Source: Macrostomum hystrix
Lineage: Eukaryota; Platyhelminthes; Macrostomidae
Assembly (NCBI GenBank): GCA_950097015.1
Contig: CATNEN010000003.1
Coordinates: forward strand, 6,164,001-6,228,000
DNA: 64,000 bases
Direction of reading: 5' to 3'
Shown: one piece after another, positions 33,748 to 44,182 of the stretch
How the letters are laid out: each line of letters opens with the position of its first letter
Numbering within the stretch: position 1 is the first letter of the stretch
Program-made: the position numbers and the translations under genes
The notes under the pieces: generated by a model
The model's database searches: none
Seen by the model: the letters and a program-made list of their open reading frames with translations, nothing else
Told to the model about the DNA's origin: nothing

Positions 33748-36700
33748 TTGTCTCGCATAACGGCCTGCTGCTGATGAGGCGGATGCTGTGGTGTCTGTGG
33801 GCCTGACTGCTGCCAACCGGCATTGTGCCGGTGCCTGTTTGCCAGCTGCTGCTGCTGCTGCTGATCAGCGCCTGCTGAGCTGTAGACTCCAGAATCTCGA
33901 CTATCAATTGACGAAGAAGCGATGGCTCGTTGGGCGGAGGCGCCGACAGCTGGGGTCGGGCCAGCAACTCCGTCATAACCGGCGTCCTTTCGCGAGATGC
34001 TGATCTGATAGCTGAACAGCTGCTTCTCCAGGCTGTAGTTCTCCGACTGCAGGGCGGCAACCTCGCGGCTGTTGATTGGTTGAGACGAGATTTGATTAAA
34101 AGGCTATGTCCATGAATTCGTATTGTATCTACATTAACTGGGTATTCGTAAAATGTTTGCGAAAGGAAGAGAGATCTACGAGATTTCGTACAATAAATTT
34201 CTCCCTTCATCTCTCTTTTCCTTTACATCCTCTCCTATCTTTGTCTCTCCTCTCTCCTCTCTCTCTCCCTTTCTTATTCTCTCTCACATTCCTAATTGCA
34301 AAATCGCAATCAAATGATCCGACAAAATGAATTAAGAAATTACAATTTGATCTCTCCTTAGCCTGTCAGATAGAAAGCTTTCAATGCGTAACTAATATTT
34401 AAAACGGAACATGAAATTGGAAATTAGATTTGTGTCGGTAGAGAAAAAATGCTTTTATCGTTTTTAGTAAGAAAATTAAACTCAACCTAGGCCTCAGTGT
34501 GTATTTCAGTTTGGAATAGTTAATTACACACGCCTCATTGCGCCATTTTGTTATAACAAAAAATACTGGGCCACCTACCATAATAAGTCTGCGATTCCTC
34601 TTCGTCAATTTTAATTCCCCAGTCGCATTGGCACCAATTAAGAATGCCCAGATGCATTATTATTCTTTTATCCCCACTAAATTCTCCCTTCTCTTACAAC
34701 ACCCCCTGATTCTGTTGGCCTTAATGGCGCACTCCCGGGTCTCTATAGCGCCTGGCTATATTTCCTGCAGCTCCCACTCTTTAATCTTTCTGCTTCGCTT
34801 TTGCTTCTGGTGCTGGCATCGAGTTTATTTCTGATGAGAAATCTGGGGTTAGAGAGAGCAGAAAGGCTTACCCTGTGCTTTTAATGCATGATCCTTGACT
34901 CTGGCAATCGCTTCTGTTCTAATATAAAAGAGTGTTTTAGCTGCGATTCTAGCCGCGATTCTAGCTGCGATTCTAGCTAGCTGTCATTCTAGCTTCGATT
35001 CTAGCTGCGATTCTAGCTGCGATTCTAGCTAGCTGTCATTCTAGCTTAGATTCTAGCTGCGATTCTAGCTAAGATTCTAGCTAGCTGTCATTCTAGCTTC
35101 GATTCTAGCTACGATTCTAGCTACGATTCTAACTGCGATTCTAACTTTGGTTCTAGCTAGCTGTCATTCTAGCTTAGATTCGAGCTACGATTCTAACTTT
35201 GATTCTAGCTGCGATTCTAGCTTTGATTCTAACTTTGATTCTAGCTGCGATTCTAACTTTGATTCTAGCTTCGATTCTAGCTTTGATTCTAGCTAGCTGT
35301 TATTCTAGCTTCGATTCTAGCTTCAGTTCTAGCTTCGATTCTAGCTAGCTGTCATTCTAGCTTCGATTCTAGCTGCGATTCTAGCTTCAGTTCTAGCTGC
35401 GATTCTAGCTAGCTGTCATTCTAGCTTCGATTCTAGCTTCGATTCTAGCTGCGATTCTAGCTTCAGTTCTAGCTGCGATTCTAGCTAGCTGTCATTCTAG
35501 CTTAGATTCGAGCTACGATTCTAACTTTGATTCTAGCTTCGATTATAGCTTCGATTCTAGCTTCGATTCTTGCTTCGATTCTAACTTCGATTCTAGCTAG
35601 CTGTCATTCTAGCTTCGATTCTAGCTTCGATTCTAGCTGCGATTCTAGCTTCAGTTCTAGCTGCGATTCTAGCTAGCTGTCATTCTAGCTTAGATTCGAG
35701 CTACGATTCTAACTTTGATTCTAGCTTCGATTATAGCTTCGATTCTACTTGCTTCGATTCTAGCTAGCTGTCATTCTAGCTTCGATTCTAGCTGCGATTC
35801 TAGCTTCGATTCGAGCTTCGGTTATACCTTCGATTCTACCCTCGATTATAGCTTCGATTCTAGCTTCGATTCTAGCTAGCTGTCATTCTAGCTTCGATTC
35901 GAGCTACGATTCCAACTTTGATTCTAGCTTCGGTTATACCTTCGATTCTACCCTCGATTCTAGCTTTCTAGCTTCTATTCTTGCTTCGATTCTAGCTGCG
36001 ATTCTAGCTAGCTGTCATTCGAGCTTCGATTCTAGCTTCGATTCCAGCTTGATTCCAGCTGCCATTCTTTGGCTACATCTAGCAGTTGCTCTCACCTCAT
36101 TTGATGCTTGTGCAGTCTCGACACATCGTCGTAGTGATGATAAAAGTCCTGATAGAGCAGATGCGAATGCAACCACTCGATCTGGGCTGTCAGGTAGCCA
36201 GTTTCCCGCTCGGTGTAGCCTCCGGAATTGTCGCAGATCTGGGGGTCAGAAAAACCATAGATTTTTTTAACGACTATTTCATGGGCTTGCAGCTCGCACT
36301 GAGAGTTAAAAAATTGTTATATAGCGTTAACTGTGTTAAGCGGGAAATTTAGAAAGATTACGAATATCTTTATTGGATATAGCTCGTACAAGAAGCCCAT
36401 GTGTATTGAAAAGTTGACTGTAGCTCAACCGAAATGTATTGAAAAGCATACTTTACCAAGCCGATGTGTATCGAAAGATTATTTTACCACGCTGATATGC
36501 ATTGAAAAAAAACACATTTTAGCCAGCCTATATGTATCGAAAAAACTGATTTTACCATAACTATATATGCATTGAAAAGCATTAAAGCCAAAAATGTTAC
36601 TCAGTCGAAATGTATTGATAAAGTATATATAAGTCCACGGAGTTTAGAAATAAAATTTAATGTAATCTGTACAGCCATACAGGCAGGTGACGTTTGTATG

Positions 36701-36864
36701 TACACAGATGAAGCGAAGACTGTATTAGCTTCATCATCGAGAGAAAAGAAAATTATGCAAAGAAGAAACTGTAAATAGACGATGCACAAACAAGAAATTT
36801 TTACCAAATATTTACTAAACGCCGGTTCGTGATTTTCTCTTAAATTTTTTTGGAAAAATCTCAT
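33748..36864 (-). CDS. Partial coiled-coil protein gene, unidentified
   Basis: Probable exons (minus): 36805-36864 (tentative first exon, MRFFQKNLRENHEPAFSKYL, donor GTAAAA), 36096-36298, 34872-34918 and 33748-34068. Phases join as 0, 2 and 1; the exon that should follow 34872 was not resolved. Exon 36096-36298 encodes CELQAHEIVVKKIYGFSDPQ and later RETGYLTAQIEWLHSHLLYQ. Exon 34872-34918 gives TEAIARVKDHALKAQ. Exon 33748-34068 gives a heptad-like REVAALQSENYSLEKQLFSY, then a Ser/Gly-rich part, a six-Gln run and a His/Gln-rich end. The composition suggests a cytoplasmic coiled-coil protein; no family is assigned. The terminal exon(s) below 33748 were not found. Confidence 0.55.
34200..34292. 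repeat. CT-rich low-complexity tract
   Basis: Mostly CTCTC words on the plus strand, within the minus-strand coiled-coil gene between exons at 34068 and 34872. Confidence 0.6.
34930..36055. repeat. 12-bp minisatellite with higher-order structure, filling a coiled-coil gene intron
   Basis: The basic unit is GATTCTAGCTTC (with TGC, TAC and TTT variants), interrupted about every 60-100 bp by CTAGCTAGCTGTCATTC, giving a higher-order repeat. It occupies almost all of the intron between exons ending at 34918 and 36096. Confidence 0.93.
36395..36620. repeat. Degenerate repeat of about 34 bp
   Basis: Seven occurrences of TGTATTGAAAAG or TGTATCGAAAAG spaced about 31-42 bp. It appears older and more diverged than the other arrays. 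It lies between the tentative first and second exons of the coiled-coil gene. Confidence 0.6.
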
Positions 36865-37184
36865 TATAAAAATAACATTTGACTCGACAAGATTTCCGAC
36901 TGTATAAAATACATTGTAGAAACAATTTTTTGTTTAAATTAATTGTTTCGTTACGTTTTTTACAAAAAAATGAAATTAAACTAATTCAATTAAGATTAAA
37001 AAGTATTATCCTACTTATGAATATTTCTGCATACATAAAATAGTAGCGACTAACGCTAGTATTTATAATATCGTTACATAATCAATTTAGACTTTATAAG
37101 TCATAATAGTTTGCACTATTGCGGGATGTGACTCTGACATAGCCTCAGTTTACTTTCCAGTTCAGCCTAACACTCTCCCAACAG

Positions 37185-40100
37185 CTGAAATCAGTCACTC
37201 TGCTTTTGTCAAATATTTGCGCGAAGCAGCAGCAGCAGCAGCAGCAGCAGCAGTGCTGCATGCTCGCTCAATACAGCTATATAAATCGTTGCTTCCACTA
37301 GAGATCGATCCAGATTTTTCTGTTTGGCAGGTAGCTAAAGGCAGAATTTGAGCTGAGAAGGTTGAAATCTGATAATCACACGTTTGTCAGTTTTTTTACT
37401 TAACTTTGATCTTTCTCTCGCGTGATTCGATTCCAAACAGTATTTGTTAGTAACTACTGTTCTGCGGTGTAGTGTTCATTGGATTTCGAACTTCTGTGGT
37501 TTTAGTGTCTATGGCTTCATTAGGTATAGTGTGTGACTCCAGTGGGTAGTGTCTATGGATGCAGTTGGCAGTGTCTATGGCTTCATTAGGTATCATCGAG
37601 GTATCATGGTAGCTTCTATGGCTTGAGTGGATTGTCTGGACACTAGAAAAAACTATCATCGCAAATATATATCGGTAAATGAAAGTTCATTTCAGCGCCA
37701 CTAAGGATACGCTCGTATTTCTAAGTATAATAATCAAATTAACTCCCCAAGTATCTCAAATCTCGATTCATAGAATAAGTCCTCACCTAAAAGCTACTGT
37801 ACTAATAGTATTCAAGTAAGTAACTCGATCAGCAATATATATTAGTTTATCGTTTTCTAATTAAAAAATTGGATAAATTCAAAAGAATGAAAGAGAAATG
37901 ATAATTATTTAGATAACGACTTGAGTGAGTGAGGATGACCGAAGGATAGATTAATAGGTGTGAAATATAAGTAAAACTATAATTATAGTTAACTTTCCAA
38001 ATAAATAAATCTACATTAAATAAACATACGTTTTCTGATGTACATTAGCAATGCCTAATCAAATATAACAACCGATGTACATTAGCTATGCCTAATCAAC
38101 GATAGGAACTGATGTACATTAGCTATGCCTAATCAACGATAGGAACTGATGTACATTAGCTATGCCTAATCAACGATAGGAACTGATGTACATTAGCTAT
38201 ATAATCAACGATAGGAACTGATGTACATTAGCTATGCCTAATCAACGATAGGAACTGATGTACATTAGCTATGCCTAATCAACGATAGGAACTGATGTAC
38301 ATTAGCTATGCCTAATCAACGATAGGAACTGATATACATTAGCTATGCCTAATCAACGATAGGAACTGATGTACATTAGCTATATAATCAACGATAGGAA
38401 CTGATGTACATTAGCTATGCCTAATCAACGATAGGAACTGATGTACATTAGCTATGCCTAATCAACGATAGGAACTGATGTACATTAGCTATGCCTAATC
38501 AACGATAGGAACTGATATACATTAGCTATGCCTAATCAACGATAGGAACTGATGTACATTAGCTATGCCTAATCAACGATAGGAACTGATGTACATTAGC
38601 TATGCCTAATCAACGATAGGAACTGATGTACATTAGCTATGCCTAATCAACGATAGGAACTGATATACATTAGCTATGCCTAATCAACGATAGGAACTGA
38701 TGTACATTAGCTATGTCTGATCAAAGATAAGAAGTGATGCACTTGAAGGATTTTCAATCCCCTAAAAAGTGTTTTAGGCGCTTCTAAAACTGCACAATAT
38801 CCGTTCAGTAACAATTTTTTGCAAAAATGTTTTCCCACTGAGTGACATGCAAATGACAGCGTCAGTATGAGACGCCAGTTTAACACTTTGTCTCTAACAG
38901 ATATCTTTTCGAAGGATATGGAAGAATGCTTTTTTCAGTCTATCATTCTCTACATTGCCGAAACGATATCTCCAAACACAGTGGTTGGGTTTGAATTATT
39001 AATCACTTGTATGGGATAAAAGTACATTTCAAATACTGTGTTGGTATCAGTGCTCAGTAAATGTGCTATGTAATGATGTAGCTGAGAATTTGTTTGCTCT
39101 ATTCCTCACTCCATCCGTCATTGGATATGGCATATCTGTCATGCAGGCCCGGCACCTTTTTTAAAGGATTTGCTGTCTTGTCATTTTTATGTGCACTTTG
39201 TCAGCGGTGCGGGCCACACTCTACTGTCGCTTTGGATGATTATTTTTCCAATAATAATATTTTAAAAGAATAAAAGGATAGAACAGTTAGAATAGAACAG
39301 TAGAATAGAACAGTTTGAATAGAACAGTAGAATAGAACAGTTTGAATAGAACAGTTTGAATAGAACAGTTTGAATAGAACAGTTTGAATAGAACAGTTTG
39401 AATAGAACAGTTTGAATAGAACAGTTTGAATAGAACAGTTTGAATAGAACAGTTAGAATAGAACAGTTTGAATAGAACAGTTTGAATAGAACAGTTTGAA
39501 TAGAACAGTTTGAATAGAACAGTTTGAATAGAACAGTTTGAATAGAACAGTTTGAATAGAACAGTTTGAATAGAACAGTAGAATAGAACAGTAGAATAGA
39601 AAAGTTTGAATAGAACAGTAGAATAGAACAGTAGAATAGAACAGTTTGAATAGAACAGTTTGAATAGAACAGTTTGAATAGAACAGTAGAATAGAACAGT
39701 TTGAATAGAACAATTTGAATAGAACAGTTTGAATAGAACAGTTTGAATAGAACAGTTTGAATAAAACAGTTTGAATAGAACAGTTTGAATAGAACAGTTT
39801 GAATAGAACAGTTTGAATAGAACAGTTGGAATAGAACAGTTTGAATAGAACAGTTTGAATAGAACAGTTTGAATAGAACAGTAGAATAGAACAGTTTGAA
39901 TAGAACAGTTTGAATAGAACAGTTTGAATAGAACAGTTTGAATAGAACAGTTTGAATAGAACAGTTTGAATAGAACAGTTTGAATAGAACAGTTTAAATA
40001 GAACAGTTTGAATAGAACAGTTTGAATAGAACAGTTTGAATAGAACAGTTTAAATAGAACAGTTTGAATAGAACATTTTGAATAGAACAGTTAGAATAGA

Positions 40101-42789
40101 ACAGTTTAAATAGAACAGTTTGAATAGAACAGTTTGAATAGAACAGTTTGAATAGAACAGTTTGAATAGAACAGTTTGAATAGAACAGTAGAATAGAACA
40201 GTTTGAATAGAACAGTTTGAATAGAACAGTTTGAACAGAACCGGCAGAATATAACAGTTAAAATAGAAAATATACAATAGAATAGAATTGACCTGCACCT
40301 ACATGTCAATCATGCTTTATTTTCTGTACGCCAATTAAGCGTCATTGTCTCCAGTTCTTCCTAAGTGACTGGTTGAGTCGTTTCTTGACCTCATCAAGCT
40401 GATGTCGCTAGTAGATTCAGAAAATTGATTAATTAAGCACCCAATGTGCTTGCAATAGTACAAAGTTATCCTCATAATTACTATGCCAAGTAAATGCCTG
40501 AAGTATAATCCCTATAAAATGAGTTTCTGATGCGTGAAATTAATTTATCATTGTCTTTTTGGTCTTGAACTCAGAAATTAGGTGAAAAAATCTGATTTAT
40601 GATACCTAAAGTTAATTCGCTCAGAAAAATCTTACTTTATGTTCTTACAAAACTCACTCTAAGAGTTGGTTGAAATCACTCCGAAATCTCACAGAATCTC
40701 TATTCGAAATCTCGCTGCCCGCTGCCACGATGCCCGCAGCCCTGCAGCAATTAATATTATTATTTAATATCCGAAATCTCACAGAATCTCAATCTAAAAT
40801 CTTATAGACTCTCTATCTGAAATTTCTCGCAATCTCAAGAATCTCACAAAAAATCTAAAAAACAATCTATCAGAATCTCATTTTGAAATCTTAAAGAATC
40901 TCTTTTTTAATTCTTAGAATTTTTTTCTTAGAATATTCTTTTCTTATAATCTTATTTTTAATTTCTTAGAAAATGGTTTCGAAATTTCTTAGAATCTCTT
41001 TTGTAATTTCTTAGAATCGCATTCCGATATTTCTTAGAATCGCATTCCAAAGTTACTTCCGAAGATAACTAGCCATACTGCTAAATTACCATATTAATTA
41101 CCATAAATACCATATTGCAATCAATTACCATTATAACAAAGGCTGAAATGACTTTCCTTTTTATTCGCATTTTTTCCGTGAGTCTAGCGAGAAGTCATAA
41201 TTATTATTTTCGGGCTAGGTTCCCAAGAACTTATAAACCTACTAGTAAATGAATATTCGCGTCTCAATTTTTCTCCTGAAGTATCGATGAGAAAATCTTA
41301 CTCAAAGGCACGAGCTCGATTCGATAAAATGAACCGAAAAAGACAGCCACTTTTAAACCAAATTATTTATCCAATACGATTAGAAGACTGTCCCTTTATT
41401 AGCACGTCTAATAACCGAATGAAGAATTTCTACTGACTTTGAACACCGAAGCCATTTAATTCTAGATATGAACATCAAGTAATAAGTCAGCTTTTGCTGT
41501 CAGGGTATTGGATAATAAAACTTTGCTAACTGCTCTCAAACTCCTTCTTACCCTCCCCTCTCTCCCCTCTCTCCCCTCTCTCCCCTCTCTCCCCTCTCTC
41601 CCCTCTCTCCCCTCTCTCCTCTGTCTCCCCTCTTTCCCCTCTCTCCCTTCTCTCTCTCCTCTCTCTCCCCTCTCTCCCCTCTTTCCCTTCTCTATCTCCT
41701 CTCTCTCCCCTCTCTCCCCTCTCTCCCCTCTCTCCACTCTCTCTCCCCTCTCTCCCCTCTCTCCCCTCTCTCCCCTCTCTCCCCTCTCTCCCCTCTCTCC
41801 CCTCTCTCCTCTGTCTCCCCTCTTTCCCCTCTCTCCCTTCTCTCTCTCCTCTCTCTCCCCTCTCTCCCCTCTCTCCCCTCTCTCCCCTCTCTCCACTCTC
41901 TCTCCCCTCTCTCCCCTCTTTCCTCTCTCCCTTCTCTCCCCTCTCTCCCCTCTCTCTCCTCTCTCTTCCCTCTCTCCTCTCTCTCCTCTCTCCCCTCTCT
42001 CCCCTCTCTCTCCCCTCTCTCCCCTCTTCCCCTCTCTCCCCTCTCTCTCCCCTCTCTCCCCTCTCTCCCCTCTCTCCCCTCTCTCTCCTCTCTCTCTCAT
42101 CTCTCCACTCTCTCCCCTTTCTCCTCTCTTCCCCTATCTTCTCTCTCACTTCCTCCTACAACTGAGTGTTTAATAGACTATTTATTTCTATAAAAACATT
42201 CTTTACAATCAACAGCTGGTCTTCATTCTATCATCAGGCATTCCTTCTCTCGATGCCCATTTACTCTCTGATTAATAAATTTAGCCTAACAAAATTTCTG
42301 CTAATACTAAAATTGAAAATAATTAACTTCTGAATCTAAATAATAAAAAAGGTTGAATTTCATTGCAACTAGGGAAGTCTCAAAGGCAGGATAAATACAT
42401 TTGTCCTCACACGCCTCAAATGCTGCATAAATCTCTAGCATGAATGGAGTTGCATGTTAGTTGGACTTGAAAAGTCACCATATACTCGTATTTCCCAGAC
42501 AAGCGGACTAGGCAATGCCAGTAAAGTACAGTTGCAATAAGATTGATCAGCAACTCTGTGTGTGTGTGCCTCTGGGAGGGGGTCGCTCAAAGTTCCCAAA
42601 TTTCAGACTCCGCATTTATCGCCGAATCCGAAAGCTTTCTCCTATGTAGTCTCTTCCCTGTCTCTCTCTCTCTTTCTTCATTTCCCTAGTGACCCGGCAA
42701 CACTTGGACCTATTAGGAACCTATTTCAGCAATTCCTTAACCCTATTTACTCATCGTTTAACTGAAAATTTGAAGAGAAAAGCCGATAC

Positions 42790-42824
<35 letters not shown>

Positions 42825-42850
42825 ATGCCGCCGCTGATGTTTTAGGACAG
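37185..42850 (+). CDS. Partial unidentified gene with helical exons and alanine tracts
   Basis: Probable plus-strand exons: 37185-37330 (EISHSAFVKYLREA, nine Ala coded by GCA, then IQLYKSLLPLEIDPDFSVWQ, donor GTAGCT), 38901-39008 (DMEECFFQSIILYIAETISP, phase 1 to 1) and 42690-42850 (TRQHLDLLGTYFSNSLTLFT, then an 11-Ala run coded by GCT). The second and third exons join in phase. The first ends in phase 0, so a small exon is missing between the first and second. Strong pyrimidine tracts precede the second and third exons. The combined second and third exons look like consecutive amphipathic helices, loosely reminiscent of the histone-fold-like (BTP) domain in TAF/SAGA subunits, which is only a guess. 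Start and stop are not located. The 5' end diverges from the coiled-coil gene. Confidence 0.45.
37455..37645. repeat. Degenerate repeat (GTCTATGGCTTCATTAGGTA)
   Basis: Four or five imperfect copies of AGTGTCTATGGCTTCATTAG and shorter relatives, between the first and second exons of the plus-strand helical gene. Confidence 0.6.
38028..38735. repeat. 37-bp minisatellite
   Basis: About 19 units of GATGTACATTAGCTATGCCT followed by AATCAACGATAGGAACT. Two units share the same internal deletion (CTATATAATC), marking a duplicated block. It sits between probable exons at 37330 and 38901. Confidence 0.95.
39274..40275. repeat. 14-bp minisatellite (TTTGAATAGAACAG)
   Basis: About 70 units, with some shortened to GTAGAATAGAACA. 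A related 14-bp array occurs at 44380-45115. It lies in the intron between probable exons 39008 and 42690. Confidence 0.97.
40280..41545. other. Intronic DNA with degenerate AATCTC repeats
   Basis: From about 40680 to 41060 there are many imperfect copies of GAAATCTCACAGAATCTC and TTCTTAGAATCTC. No exon could be supported here. Confidence 0.5.
41550..42150. repeat. Polypyrimidine array (CTCTCTCCCC)
   Basis: 600 bp of almost pure C/T on the plus strand with a basic CTCTCCCC period of about 8 bp and insertions of CTCT. It yields open frames on both strands that are artefacts. It may adopt H-DNA (triplex) structure, by analogy with other mirror polypurine-polypyrimidine tracts. Confidence 0.95.
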
Positions 42851-42969
42851 GTCCTTTTAACTAAATCAATTTTTGCTTTAATAAATTTCTCTTAAAAAAA
42901 AAGTTAAGAGTCGAAAAATTTTCACTTCTGTTTCCTTTTTCCCTCACCCCCTTTGTCTTCCTTTCCTAC

Positions 42970-43400
42970 CGTCTCTCTTTCTATCTCTCTCCATCTCTCT
43001 CCATCTCTCTCCATCTCTCTCCATCTCTCTCCATCTCTCTACATCTCTCTCCATCTCTCTACATCTCTCTCCATCTCTCTCCATCTCTCTCCATCTCTCT
43101 CCATCTCTCTACATCTCTCTCCATCTCTCTACATCTCTCTACATCTCTCTCCATCTCTCTCCATCTCTCTCCATCTCTCTCCATCTCTCTCCATCTCTCT
43201 TCATCTCTCTCCATCTCTCTCCATCTCTCTCCATCTCTCTCCATCTCTCTCCATCTCTCTACATCTCTCTCTATCTCTCTCCATCTCTCTCCATCTCTCT
43301 CCATCTCTCTACATCTCTACGCTACATCTCTCTACGCCTTTTACATCTCTCTCAATCTCTCTAAATATCTCTACATCTCTCTCTACATCTCTACGTCTCT
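42970..43400. repeat. 10-bp minisatellite (CCATCTCTCT)
   Basis: About 40 units, strongly homogeneous, starting about 120 bp after the probable donor at 42850. Again almost pure pyrimidine on the plus strand. Confidence 0.95.
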
Positions 43401-43479
43401 CTAAGCGATCTCTCCCACTCCTTCGTTTCCCAAAATGCCAAAGTGTCAAATTCTTTCAGTTGTCGAGCATTTGATCTGA

Positions 43480-44182
43480 GTGCGCACTAGAGAATTTTGT
43501 GTTAGTACACTAGCCGGCTTATTCTGATGTTAGATGCCTTCAGGCTATGCTATCCAAGTCAGGCTTGTGAGTAATTGGAATAATTTGCAATTTCTGACGC
43601 ACGTGAATTACCAGCGGCTAGTAGTGTATATAAAGTATACTCAGCATTAACATTACTCAAGCTCAATTTGTGATAGGATAGCGTTTCACTCGCGATTCTC
43701 ACAAATTCGTCATTATATCCTTCAAGAAGCAATCGACTTGTTATCATTATCAGCGGCAAGGAAACAAAGACAGACATTATATTGTAGATTCTGAAGAGCG
43801 TTATCAGGACTAGAACACAGCAAACTTCCCTTTCATTACACTGATGTTCATCAGTGGTATTTCAAGATCACGGGGGGTATTTCACATCTCTCTCTCTTTG
43901 TATTTCACATACAAAAGGATTTTATTGGGAATCGAACTCACGACGTACTATATTGATCGGAACGAACTTGGCTAGTTAGGCACAGAAAGGAGAAATAATT
44001 TTTTTTGGGACGAACGTGGCGACTGAGGGTGAAAAGTCGACGATAGTTTTTCTCCAGCAGCAGTAGATCGTATCCGGGACTCCGGCATCTCCCTAATTTT
44101 TTCTCGCCGACATAAAACTCCTTCCCCGACTGTCATGGGGGGATGAGAAGGGATAAAACTAGAGTACATTTAAGGCTCAATT
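43480..44182. other. Region between the plus-strand helical gene and the MATH gene
   Basis: No exon supported. At 43925-43970 the minus strand has a B-box-like GAGTTCGATTCCC, perhaps a decayed tRNA-derived element. AATAAA (minus) at 43921-43926 could serve the MATH gene. Confidence 0.4.
43921..43926 (-). terminator. Possible polyadenylation signal of the MATH-like gene
   Basis: TTTATT on plus (AATAAA on minus), 257 bp downstream of the stop at 44183. No closer canonical signal was seen. Confidence 0.4.

Noticed and set aside
40365-40393. Micro-exon linking helical exons (FFLSDWL)
   Set aside because: Acceptor and phase would fit, but the donor GTCGTT is poor and the join competes with the better exon at 38901-39008.
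41462-42173. Arg/Glu/Gly-rich and Ser/Pro/Leu-rich open frames
   Set aside because: Low-complexity polypyrimidine array translated on both strands; no splice or start context.
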